From: an uncultured Actinomycetes bacterium | GTDB lineage: Bacteria; Actinomycetota; Thermoleophilia; Gaiellales; Gaiellaceae | DNA length: 7,356 nucleotides | Direction of reading: 5' to 3' | Assembly: GCA_903930195.1 (NCBI GenBank) | Contig: CAIYXH010000206.1 | Span: 1-7,356, forward strand | Part shown: piece after piece, positions 1 to 6,339 of the stretch | Numbering within the stretch: position 1 is the first letter of the stretch | How the letters are laid out: every line of letters starts with the position of its first letter | Position numbers and translations under genes: made by a program | Notes under the pieces: model-generated | The model's input: only the letters and a program-made list of their open reading frames with translations | What the model was told of the DNA's origin: nothing | Databases searched by the model: none

Positions 1-732
1 CACGTCGAGTTCCGCGACGTCCACTTCTCCTACGGCAAGGGCGCCGAGGTGCTGCACGGCATCGAGCTCGACGTGCCCGCCGGCACCACGGTCGCCCTCG
101 TCGGGCACACAGGCGCCGGCAAGTCGACGATCGCGAAGCTGATCGCTCGCTTCTACGACCCCACGGGCGGCCGGGTCACGATCGACGGAGTCGACCTCCG
201 CTCGGTGCATCAGGTCTCGCTCCGCCGCCAGCTCGGGATCGTCCCGCAGGAGGGCTTCCTCTTCGCCGGCACGGTGGCCCAGAACATCGCCTTCGGCAAG
301 CCCGGCGCGACGCGCGCCGAGATCGAGGCCGCCGCCCGCACGGTGGGTGCCGACCTGTTCGTCGAGGGGCTCGAGGACGGCTACGACACCCAGCTCGGCG
401 AGCGCGGCTACCGCCTGTCCCTCGGCGAGCGCCAGCTCGTCGCCTTCGCCCGGGCGCTGCTCGCCGACCCGCGGATCCTGATCCTCGACGAAGCGACGAG
501 CTCGGTCGACATCGGCACCGAGCGCCGGATCGAGGAGGCCCTGCGCACGCTGCTCGCCGGCCGCACCGGCTTCGTGATCGCCCACCGGCTCTCGACGATC
601 CAGGACGCCGACCTCGTGGTCGTCCTCGAGCACGGGCTCGTCGTCGAGCAGGGAACCCACGACGAGCTGCTCGCTCGCCGTGGGCGCTATGCCGAGCTCT
701 ACGGCTCCTGGGCTACGCCCGCCGTCGCGTAG
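1..732 (+). CDS. ABC exporter, C-terminal ATPase domain (5' end cut off)
   Basis: This is the nucleotide-binding half of an ABC transporter that would energise export across the cytoplasmic membrane; the substrate cannot be told. The reading frame is open from the first base, so the transmembrane half probably lies upstream outside the window; 243 codons are visible and full-length exporters of this type are usually around 600 residues. Visible motifs are Walker A GHTGAGKST (103-129), Q-loop Gln in IVPQEG (247-249), the signature LSLGE (415-429), Walker B ILILDE with catalytic Glu (475-492), D-loop SSVD and switch His in IAHRLST (583-585). The signature deviates from LSGGQ, a variation I recall from actinobacterial exporters that often work as heterodimers, so a partner gene may lie upstream. 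An internal GTG at 49 is not the start, because conserved domain sequence precedes it. The last 34 bp overlap the convergent protease gene. Confidence 0.93.
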   Translation, partial: HVEFRDVHFSYGKGAEVLHGIELDVPAGTTVALVGHTGAGKSTIAKLIARFYDPTGGRVTIDGVDLRSVHQVSLRRQLGIVPQEGFLFAGTVAQNIAFGKPGATRAEIEAAARTVGADLFVEGLEDGYDTQLGERGYRLSLGERQLVAFARALLADPRILILDEATSSVDIGTERRIEEALRTLLAGRTGFVIAHRLSTIQDADLVVVLEHGLVVEQGTHDELLARRGRYAELYGSWATPAVA

Positions 733-1916
733 CTCTTCCAGGCCTGCGCCATCTCGATCCGCTGCATCAGCGTCGGATGGTCGTCGAAGAGGAGATAGGA
801 GAGCGTCGAGTCGCTCGGACTCGCAAGAGTCGTAGGAACGAATTGCTGGAAGAGCTGCGTGGCGCCGGTGGGATCGTGGGTGACGCGGAGGCCCATCCAG
901 TCGGCTTCGGCCTCCATGTGGCGCGTGATCGCGTTGTTGAACGGGAGCGCCAGGAGCTGGAAGAGCACGAAGCCGAGCAGCGCGAGCGGCACCGCCTCGG
1001 GCCGCGTCATCCCACCGCGCCGACGGGCAAGCAGCGCAATCAGCCACGCCTCCGGGAGGGCGAAGAGCCCGTACCAGGCGACCTGCTTCAGCAGGTGGCG
1101 GCGGGCGAGGTGCCCGACCTCGTGCGAGACGACGAAACGGAGCTCGCGCTCGGTGAAGCGTCCGTCGACGATGCTGTCGGTGATGAGGATCCGGCGGCTC
1201 GGCCCGATCCCCGTCGCGGCTGCATTCGGGCCGCCGGGCAGGTCGATCGTCCCGACACGCGTCGGGGGAACATGGTCGGCCCGCTCCGCGGCCTGCACCG
1301 AAGCAAGGAGCGTGCGGTCCTGGAGCGGATGGAGGTGCAACGCGAACGGCGTCAAGAACGCCGCGAGGAACGTCAGCGCGGTGAACGCGGGCGCGGCGAC
1401 GACCCACCAGCGGTTGCCGAGCAGCCGCGCCGCCCCCATCACGATCCCGAGCGCAAGGCACAGGAGCACGAACTTGAGCCCGAGCTGCACCCAGCCGCCG
1501 AAGATCGCGGTGAGATAGCGCGTGTGGTCGACGCCGTAGCGGCGCTCCCACCAGAGCTCGACGACGGTGAACGGCAGCTCTGCGAGCCAGAGGAGCCCGA
1601 ACCCGAGCATCCCGAGCAGCATCCCCGTCCCGATCGGCCCGGCTGCCGATTCGCGGGCGAAGCGGGCGCCACGCCACGCATAGAGGCCCATCACAACCAG
1701 CTCGATCGCCGTGCTGCCGAGCCAAAACGGAAGCTCGATCCGCCCAAAGTCGTGGCTTCGCTTCAGCTCGGCGGCAGAGAAATACGCGTGCTCATCGAGG
1801 TGCGGGAGCCGCAGTGAGCCCGGGACGACGCTCGTGTGCCAGAGCGTCCAGGCGGCGACGAGCCAGAGAGCGGTGACGGCGAGGAGCGCGACGCCGCGCG
1901 CGGCGCGGCCCGTCAC
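699..1916 (-). CDS. M48 family (Ste24/CAAX prenyl protease-like) membrane zinc metalloprotease
   Basis: A 405-residue integral membrane zinc endopeptidase, likely acting on membrane or lipid-linked proteins at the cytoplasmic membrane. The zinc site is visible: HEVGH at residues 265-269 gives two His ligands and the catalytic Glu, and Glu335 in the ExxAD motif EAEAD (335-339) is the third ligand. A late DDHPTLMQRI (378-387) matches the conserved 'HP...RI' motif of the family. Hydrophobic segments near residues 8-24, 64-82, 95-118, 140-163, 170-192, 275-297 and 306-325 give about seven helices, as in Ste24, and the length also fits. The start is GTG at 1916, overlapping the stop of the upstream DUF4389 gene in GTGA, which implies translational coupling. 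The 3' end runs 34 bp into the convergent ABC gene. Bacteria lack the eukaryotic farnesylation pathway, so 'CAAX protease' names the fold only; the substrate is unknown. Confidence 0.92.
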   Translation of the reverse strand: MTGRAARGVALLAVTALWLVAAWTLWHTSVVPGSLRLPHLDEHAYFSAAELKRSHDFGRIELPFWLGSTAIELVVMGLYAWRGARFARESAAGPIGTGMLLGMLGFGLLWLAELPFTVVELWWERRYGVDHTRYLTAIFGGWVQLGLKFVLLCLALGIVMGAARLLGNRWWVVAAPAFTALTFLAAFLTPFALHLHPLQDRTLLASVQAAERADHVPPTRVGTIDLPGGPNAAATGIGPSRRILITDSIVDGRFTERELRFVVSHEVGHLARRHLLKQVAWYGLFALPEAWLIALLARRRGGMTRPEAVPLALLGFVLFQLLALPFNNAITRHMEAEADWMGLRVTHDPTGATQLFQQFVPTTLASPSDSTLSYLLFDDHPTLMQRIEMAQAWKSYATAGVAQEP

Positions 1917-3205
1917 GCCTGCGAGAGACGTGGCGCGAGACCGATCGGCTCAGGCGCCGGCTCGCGATCGGCCTGAGCGCCTTCGAGCGGACTTGCGTTC
2001 GGGTACGCGTCCGTCAGCAGGAGGAGATACGCGTCCAGCTGGGCGCCGTAGCGAAGTCCGTACGCGACCACGTTCCTCAGCCCCGAGGGGATCCGGCCCG
2101 TGAAGAGCGCTGCGAACCACATGAGGATGGCCGCGACGAGCACGAGGGAGACCATCGCCGCGCGGAGAAGGAACGCCGGGAACGTGAGGAAGAAGCGGAA
2201 GCCGGTCTTCCAGCGGCTCTGCGGCGCCGGATCGGGCAAGACGATGTCCAGCGGATACCTCCCGGACAGTCCTGTGAAGCCCGGGAACGGATTCCCGGCG
2301 AGGTAGACGAACGCGCCGACGTGAAAGGCGTAGCGCACGAACCGGGCCAGAAAGGCGTGCAAGCCGCGAGCCGGGCGTCCCGCGAACAGCGTGACGAACC
2401 ACTGCACGATGACGGCGACCGTCGCCGCGACACTCCAGAGCACCAGCCAGACGAGGTGCGGGATCGCGAGCAGGATCCGGAAGAGCACGGTCACCCGCGA
2501 GCGGCGCAGGTCGTGCTCGTCGCCAACGAGATGGACAGGGTGCTCCGGCGGCCGCTCGACGTCGACGAGCATCTCGGTCGGGTCGGAGTTCGGATACCGG
2601 TCGGTGACGAGCAGCAGATACGCCGACGCCTGTGCGCTGTAGCCCACGCCGTAGGCGCCTGCGTCGCGGAGGCCCTTAGGCATCCGTCCCGCGAAGACCA
2701 CGGCGAACCACGCGAGGAACGCCGCGACCCCACTCAGTGCGCCACCGCCGACCGAGACGTTCGTGCCCGACGATCCCGTGCCTCGCGGGACCCGAAGGCC
2801 GCCCGAGCCGGCAAGGCCCGCCGAGAGCAGGAGCGCGGGCACCGCGAGGAAGAAGCGCAAGACGACCGTCCACCGCTTCTGTGCAACCGTCTCGGCAGGC
2901 AGGTTCACCGTCACCGGATAGCGGCCGTCGATGAACGGCGGATACGGCGCGGCCACCAGACCGATGTAGGCCGAGAGGTGCGTCGTATAGCGGATGTACG
3001 AGCAGAAGAAGCCATGGAACGACGGGTGCAGTCGACCCGTGAAGCACGCGCCGACCCAGGCGATCACCGCGAGCACGGCGACCGCGACCGTCCACAGCGC
3101 GACCCAGATCAGGTGGGGGATCGCGAGCAGGATCCGGAAGAAGACGGTGAGCCGACTCCGCTCGAGGTCGTCGTCGACCACGAGCCTGACGGGATGAGGC
3201 TCCAT
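1913..3205 (-). CDS. DUF4389-type membrane protein with fourfold internal repeat
   Basis: A 430-residue membrane protein of unknown function that I assign to the DUF4389 type from its recurring sequence pattern. Two large repeats begin HPVRLVVDDD (residue 4) and HPVHLVGDEH (222), and each consists of two half-units. Every half-unit has an FR-x-x-L-A/T-x-P motif (about residues 23-30, 116-123, 242-249, 336-343), a hydrophobic helix, an F-[T/A]-G-R motif (55, 171, 275, 368), then an aromatic-rich segment ending in a YP pair. The second half-unit carries an inserted Gly/Ser-rich loop (about 130-157). I chose ATG 3205 because the first repeat begins directly after it and a -35/-10 pair sits exactly upstream for a leaderless mRNA; ATG 3223 would add six residues, and the open frame up to 3328 would overlap the divergent HD gene. 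The stop overlaps the M48 start by 4 bp, so the two are probably cotranscribed and may act together in the membrane. Confidence 0.85.
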   Translation of the reverse strand: MEPHPVRLVVDDDLERSRLTVFFRILLAIPHLIWVALWTVAVAVLAVIAWVGACFTGRLHPSFHGFFCSYIRYTTHLSAYIGLVAAPYPPFIDGRYPVTVNLPAETVAQKRWTVVLRFFLAVPALLLSAGLAGSGGLRVPRGTGSSGTNVSVGGGALSGVAAFLAWFAVVFAGRMPKGLRDAGAYGVGYSAQASAYLLLVTDRYPNSDPTEMLVDVERPPEHPVHLVGDEHDLRRSRVTVLFRILLAIPHLVWLVLWSVAATVAVIVQWFVTLFAGRPARGLHAFLARFVRYAFHVGAFVYLAGNPFPGFTGLSGRYPLDIVLPDPAPQSRWKTGFRFFLTFPAFLLRAAMVSLVLVAAILMWFAALFTGRIPSGLRNVVAYGLRYGAQLDAYLLLLTDAYPNASPLEGAQADREPAPEPIGLAPRLSQA

Positions 3206-3211
3206 CGGCTG

Positions 3212-3240
3212 AGCATGAACCATCGACCGGCGGCAGACAA
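3212..3240 (-). promoter_or_regulatory. Probable promoter of the DUF4389-M48 operon
   Basis: On the minus strand TTGTCT (3240-3235) is followed after 17 nt by CATGCT (3217-3212), then six nt and the ATG at 3205. The -35 matches TTGACA at 4 of 6 positions; the -10 keeps the key A2 and T6. Transcription would begin at or next to the start codon, giving a leaderless mRNA. No Shine-Dalgarno sequence precedes the ATG. This is a pattern match by eye without experimental support. Confidence 0.45.
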
Positions 3241-3249
3241 GTCCAAGCG

Positions 3250-3255
3250 CATAAT
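3250..3255 (+). promoter_or_regulatory. -10 element of the HD-domain gene (leaderless start)
   Basis: CATAAT matches the TATAAT consensus at 5 of 6 positions and ends six nt before the GTG at 3262, the spacing expected when transcription starts on the first base of the start codon. I see no convincing -35 hexamer at 16-18 nt upstream. No Shine-Dalgarno sequence is present. It sits within the 56-bp gap shared with the divergent DUF4389 gene, so the two promoters overlap. Confidence 0.5.
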
Positions 3256-3261
3256 GCGTCC

Positions 3262-4128
3262 GTGGCGACCGACCCCGACGAGCTCGACCCGATCCCCGCG
3301 GAGGCTGAGCGCGAGGCCGCGATGACACCTGCGGAGGCGATCGAGCGGATGCGGATCCGGGTACCGACCCGCAGCAACCGCAGGCTCGCGCGGGTGATCG
3401 AGCGCGTCAACGCCGACAAGCAGATGAAGGCCTGGTGGCACGTCGCGAACGTGAACGCCGTCCTGCGGATGCAGATCAACGACCACTCCTGGGTGCACAT
3501 CCAGATCGTCGCGAACATCGCGTTGAAGCTCCTGCGCCAGCTGACGAAGCACGGCGTCGAGCCGGCCATGGTCACGGACTACGGCATGTCCCGCGAGGAT
3601 GCCGAGGTCGTGGTCGTACTGACCGCGCTGACGCACTGCATCGGCATGTCGGTGCACCGCAAGGGCCACGAGGAGTACAGCCTCATCCTCGCCTCGACGA
3701 AGCTGCACGAGCTGCTCGAGGGGATCTACGAGGAGCCGGAGCGCACTGTCGTCGTCTCCGAGGTGCTGCACGGGATCATCGGCCACCGCTCCGACGGTGA
3801 GCCGCTCACCCTCGAGGCCGGCATCCTCCGCGTCGCCGACGCGCTCGACATGGAGCAGGGCCGCTCCCGGATCCCGTTCGAGCGCGGCCACGTCGGCATC
3901 CACTCCCTCTCTGCCGCCGCGATCGAGGACGTCGAGATCAAGGACGGCGAGGTGAAGCCGATCCTGATCGAGATCACGATGAACAACTCCTCCGGCATCT
4001 ACCAGGTCGACGGGCTGCTGAAGGCCAAGCTGCGCGGCTCGGGCCTCGAGCCATACGTCGAGGTGCTCGCGCACATCGACACCGAGGCCGAGAAGAGCCT
4101 CGTCCCGCTCTACCGCCTCGACATCTAG
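3262..4128 (+). CDS. HD-superfamily phosphohydrolase-like protein with His-Cys in place of His-Asp
   Basis: A 288-residue cytoplasmic protein without membrane segments, resembling the HD superfamily of metal-dependent phosphohydrolases. Candidate ligands appear in order: His75 or His79 in NDHSWVHIQ, His125 in THCIGMSVHR, His136 in KGHEEYS, His170/His175 in VLHGIIGHR, and Asp193 in RVADALD. The residue after His125, normally the Asp of the HD doublet, is Cys126 (codons CAC TGC, 3634-3639). The G-x-SVHR-x-x-HE-x-x-S stretch recalls a group of archaeal and bacterial HD proteins of unknown substrate. The C-terminal ~80 residues (from about 205) are strand-rich and look like a separate small domain. 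The GTG start fits a leaderless mRNA; ATG 3322 (residue 21) is an alternative, since the first 20 residues are acidic and low-complexity. It is a single gene, divergent from the DUF4389 operon. Fold fairly sure; catalytic activity uncertain. Confidence 0.78.
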   Translation: MATDPDELDPIPAEAEREAAMTPAEAIERMRIRVPTRSNRRLARVIERVNADKQMKAWWHVANVNAVLRMQINDHSWVHIQIVANIALKLLRQLTKHGVEPAMVTDYGMSREDAEVVVVLTALTHCIGMSVHRKGHEEYSLILASTKLHELLEGIYEEPERTVVVSEVLHGIIGHRSDGEPLTLEAGILRVADALDMEQGRSRIPFERGHVGIHSLSAAAIEDVEIKDGEVKPILIEITMNNSSGIYQVDGLLKAKLRGSGLEPYVEVLAHIDTEAEKSLVPLYRLDI

Positions 4129-4155
4129 CTTCGGGCTGGGCCGCGCGGCTCGCGC

Positions 4156-4161
4156 TAGACT
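4156..4161 (+). promoter_or_regulatory. -10 element of the tRNA-Gln gene
   Basis: TAGACT fits TANNNT and lies 12 nt before the first base of the tRNA, so a transcript starting about seven nt downstream would carry a short 5' leader of roughly five nt. No clear -35 hexamer is visible in the 28 bp between this site and the end of the HD gene, so the assignment rests on the -10 and position alone. Confidence 0.45.
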
Positions 4162-4173
4162 GAACGGGTTCTT

Positions 4174-4244
4174 TGCGGGATCGTCTAACGGTAGGACGCC
4201 TGACTCTGACTCAGGTAGTCATGGTTCGAATCCATGTCCCGCAG
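4174..4244 (+). tRNA. tRNA-Gln (anticodon CTG)
   Basis: A complete 71-nt cloverleaf can be folded by hand. The acceptor stem TGCGGGA (4174-4180) pairs with TCCCGCA (4237-4243), with G at 4244 as discriminator base. The D stem is GTCT/GGAC with loop AACGGTA; the anticodon stem is CCTGA/TCAGG with loop CTCTGAC, placing anticodon CTG at 4206-4208, which reads the CAG codon. A 4-nt variable loop is followed by the T stem CATGG/CCATG around TTCGAAT. The 3' CCA is not encoded and must be added after transcription. Its promoter and terminator are both close by, so it is a single-gene unit. Confidence 0.97.
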
Positions 4245-4249
4245 CCTCG

Positions 4250-4275
4250 AAAAGCCCCGCTCGTCGGGGCTTTTT
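4250..4275 (+). terminator. Intrinsic terminator of tRNA-Gln
   Basis: AAAAGCCCCG (4250-4259) and CGGGGCTTTT (4265-4274) form a perfect 10-bp stem around the 5-nt loop CTCGT, and the T run continues through 4275 with further Ts at 4277-4279. It lies six nt after the tRNA. The A and T runs on both sides would let it also stop transcription from the right, although no minus-strand gene reads into it. Confidence 0.92.
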
Positions 4276-4300
4276 CTTTGCGGTGCGGCCTCCGGGATAA

Positions 4301-4334
4301 CGCCTCCCGCCGCGGGCTAGCGCGGAGGGAGGCG
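4301..4334. repeat. Long hairpin-forming inverted repeat without a T tail
   Basis: CGCCTCCC (4301-4308) pairs with GGGAGGCG (4327-4334); after one G/A mismatch CCGCG (4310-4314) pairs with CGCGG (4321-4325) around the 6-nt loop GGCTAG. That gives 13 pairs in 34 nt. No T run follows on either strand, so it is not a standard intrinsic terminator. It lies in the 193-bp gap between the tRNA and the methyltransferase, which otherwise contains only the tRNA terminator and the methyltransferase -10 box. Possible roles are a backup transcription stop, an RNA-processing site or a protein-binding palindrome. Confidence 0.6.
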
Positions 4335-4425
4335 AGATAGACCCTACGTGGTCGAGCCCGGCGCGCCGAGACGGTGGCCGAGCTCACGCCTGCCGAAAGT
4401 CACGCAGCGCCTTGTCCCCGGTTCC

Positions 4426-4431
4426 TACACT
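4426..4431 (+). promoter_or_regulatory. -10 element of the methyltransferase gene (leaderless start)
   Basis: TACACT fits TANNNT fully and ends six nt before the ATG at 4438, placing the expected transcription start on the start codon. I found no matching -35 hexamer at normal spacing. This site supports starting the methyltransferase at 4438 and not at the upstream GTG 4348, which would put the promoter inside the gene. Confidence 0.5.
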
Positions 4432-4437
4432 CGTGAG

Positions 4438-5100
4438 ATGGACGACGAGCTCGCCGTACGCACAGCCACGCGTCAACTCGCGCAGGCTGCGATCGACCGC
4501 GGTGAGCCGCTTGCCTGGTTCGAGGAGCTCTACTCCCGCAACGACATGGCGGCGATCCCGTGGGCCGACCTGCGGCCGAACCCGAACCTCGTCGACTGGA
4601 TCGCCGACACCGGCCGGCGCGGAGACGGACGGCGCGCGCTCGTCGTGGGCGCGGGGCTCGGGGACGACGCCGAGGCGATCGCCGAGCTCGGGTACGCGAC
4701 AACCGCCTTCGACATCGCCCCGAGCGGCATCGGCATGGCTCGTGCCCGCTTTCCCGAAAGTACCGTGCAGTACGCCGTGGCGGATCTCCTCGCGCTGCCG
4801 GCCGACTGGCACGGCGCCTTCGACTTCGTCTTCGAGGCCTACACCCTCCAGTCGCTGCCATCGGAGCTGCGCGCCGACGCGGCGCGTGGCATCGCGGGCG
4901 CGCTCGCGCTCGGCGGCGAAGCGCTCGTCGTCTCACGGGGACGTGACGAGGACGACCCGCGCGGCAACCTGCCCTGGCCGCTCACCGTGGCGGAGCTGAA
5001 GCGGCTCTTCCGAACGCTCGAGCTCGTCACGTTCGAGGACTACCTCGACACGGCCGACGATCCGCCGGCACGTCGCCTGCGCGCACTGTTTCGGCGATAG
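4438..5100 (+). CDS. Class I SAM-dependent methyltransferase (thiopurine methyltransferase-like)
   Basis: A 220-residue soluble enzyme that would transfer a methyl group from S-adenosylmethionine to a small molecule. The Rossmann-type binding features are visible: the glycine-rich motif I ALVVGAGLGDDAEAIA (67-82), the acidic residue ending strand 2 in FDIAPSGI (Asp92), ADLLALP (115-121), and a strand-4 region FDFVFEAYTLQSLP (128-141). The segment before motif I, with IPW near residues 40-42 and a Pro-rich stretch after it, recalls the thiopurine S-methyltransferase group, but the acceptor cannot be predicted. ATG 4438 was chosen because a -10 box lies six nt upstream and the 30 residues added by GTG 4348 look non-conserved and basic. 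It is a single gene that ends six bp from the convergent Kelch-like gene, with no terminator hairpin visible in the gap. Confidence 0.87.
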   Translation: MDDELAVRTATRQLAQAAIDRGEPLAWFEELYSRNDMAAIPWADLRPNPNLVDWIADTGRRGDGRRALVVGAGLGDDAEAIAELGYATTAFDIAPSGIGMARARFPESTVQYAVADLLALPADWHGAFDFVFEAYTLQSLPSELRADAARGIAGALALGGEALVVSRGRDEDDPRGNLPWPLTVAELKRLFRTLELVTFEDYLDTADDPPARRLRALFRR

Positions 5101-5106
5101 CGCCGG

Positions 5107-6285
5107 CTAGCTGAGGCGGTAGATCTTGCCGTTCGCGGCGATCACGAGCGTCGCGGCGCCGTCGGCGATCGACGATGCGCCCGGAAGCGCCCTGGGAAGC
5201 ACTCCCGCCGCCTTGGCCGTGCCGGTCGTAGGATCGACCGTCGCGATCGAGGTCAGATCCTTGCCCGCCGCGCCCTTCCCACCGAAGACGACGAGCTGGC
5301 CCTTCGCAACCGCGACGAGCGGGCGGCTGACCCCGTACGGCAGCTTGCCGAGCGCGCGGACGGTGGACTGCTTCAGGTTGACGGCGTACACCGTGCGTGA
5401 GAGCCCGGTGGCGGTCAGCCCGCCGACGACGTAGAGCGTCTGGCCGATGACGGCTACGCCAGGGGCGCGGACACCCGTCGGGAGCCGCACGACCGTCGTC
5501 GGATCGGAGCCAGGGGTGAAGCGGATCACCGCAGTCCCGTAGAGCGACCCTGTCCAGCCGCCTGCCATCAGCAGGGACGTGCCGTCGCTGACATAGCCGG
5601 CCTCGGAGAGCGGCTCGACGAACGCGGACGCCTTGCCGGCCTTGGCCGAGCCGGCCGGTAGCCGAAGCACGCGCTTGGTCGGCATCCCGCTCTTCTTCGC
5701 CCCGCCGATCACGTAGAGAGATGTCGCCGTCGCGAACGCCGCAGCGTCGGACAGCGCATACGGGAGCGTCGAGGCCTTCACGAGGATCGATCCGGGCGAT
5801 CCGCCCAGAACCTCGGCGCTGCCGCTGCCGCCCACCACGAGGAGGTGCGTCCCGACGAAGACAGGCGCGGCGTCCGAGACGCCCTGCGGGAGCCCGCCGA
5901 ACTGCTTCACGACGAGCGGGCCCCATTTGAGCTTTGGCGTCGTCAGAGCCGAGGGCGGCGCGACCGACGTCGTCGTGGTCGTCGCCTGTGTGGTGACGGC
6001 CGTCTGGTGGCCCTTGTCGAGCCGCTTGCCGACGACGATGCCGCCGCCCGTGATCACGGCAAGCGCCAGGACGAGCGCTCCGATCCTGCCCCATGGGGTT
6101 CCGGCGGAGCGCTGATGGGTCTGGGTCGTGAAGAGGACGGATTCCGTCGGACGGCGCGTGGGCGCCTCGAGCGGAGGCGGAAGCTCGCTCTCCACCACCT
6201 GATCGGCAGTGGGAGCATCGGAGCCGTCGCGCAACGTCGGGACGTTGAGCATCTTCGGCTCGGAGCGAGCCCTGCGGAAACGCAT
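5107..6285 (-). CDS. Membrane-anchored Kelch-like beta-propeller protein
   Basis: A 392-residue protein with three parts. Residues 1-65 are a charged, Pro-containing cytoplasmic-type tail; about 67-86 is one hydrophobic helix; about 93-118 is a Thr/Ala-rich linker including TTTTT; the rest is a repeat domain. Kelch-style strands ending in a Gly pair recur as LLVVGG (148-153), LYVIGG (190-195), LLMAGG (238-243), LYVVGG (284-289) and LVVFGG (331-336), with a last degenerate copy at LVIAANGKIYRL (380-391). The 42-48 residue spacing fits six blades. The single helix after an Arg-rich N-terminus suggests the propeller faces outside. There are no catalytic residues I recognise; such propellers usually bind proteins or glycans. 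ATG 6285 is seven nt after a TACCCT box; ATG 6252 is an alternative start. The receiver gene lies 54 bp upstream on the same strand, but a separate promoter is likely. Confidence 0.8.
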   Translation of the reverse strand: MRFRRARSEPKMLNVPTLRDGSDAPTADQVVESELPPPLEAPTRRPTESVLFTTQTHQRSAGTPWGRIGALVLALAVITGGGIVVGKRLDKGHQTAVTTQATTTTTSVAPPSALTTPKLKWGPLVVKQFGGLPQGVSDAAPVFVGTHLLVVGGSGSAEVLGGSPGSILVKASTLPYALSDAAAFATATSLYVIGGAKKSGMPTKRVLRLPAGSAKAGKASAFVEPLSEAGYVSDGTSLLMAGGWTGSLYGTAVIRFTPGSDPTTVVRLPTGVRAPGVAVIGQTLYVVGGLTATGLSRTVYAVNLKQSTVRALGKLPYGVSRPLVAVAKGQLVVFGGKGAAGKDLTSIATVDPTTGTAKAAGVLPRALPGASSIADGAATLVIAANGKIYRLS

Positions 6286-6292
6286 CCGGGCG

Positions 6293-6298
6293 AGGGTA
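6293..6298 (-). promoter_or_regulatory. -10 element of the Kelch-like gene (leaderless start)
   Basis: On the minus strand TACCCT fits TANNNT and is followed by seven nt and then the ATG at 6285, again the spacing of a leaderless transcript. No Shine-Dalgarno sequence or good -35 hexamer is visible. It suggests that this gene has a promoter of its own in the 54-bp gap after the receiver gene. Confidence 0.42.
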
Positions 6299-6339
6299 GC
6301 GACGAGCCCGGACTTCGCCGGGTGAGGAACCGACGCCGG

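Noticed and set aside
777..1817. Long plus-strand open frame (346 codons) opposite the M48 gene
   Set aside because: It is rich in Arg, Glu and Pro with no domain pattern, and lies entirely antisense to a gene with a clear zinc site. Long antisense frames are expected at this GC content.
2321..3325. Plus-strand open frame of 334 codons opposite the DUF4389 gene
   Set aside because: Low-complexity Arg/Asp/Glu composition and no motif; it mirrors the repeats of the real gene, so its apparent internal repetition is derived.
3206..3328. N-terminal extension of the DUF4389 protein to 3328
   Set aside because: The extra residues are Arg/Pro-rich, would overlap the divergent HD gene start, and would include the operon's best promoter candidate.
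3109..4074. Minus-strand open frame of 321 codons opposite the HD gene
   Set aside because: Dominated by Asp, Leu, Val, Arg and His as expected from antisense reading of a high-GC gene; overlaps two better supported genes.
4348..4437. N-terminal extension of the methyltransferase to GTG 4348
   Set aside because: The added segment is basic with no conserved feature and would place a well-positioned -10 box inside the coding region.
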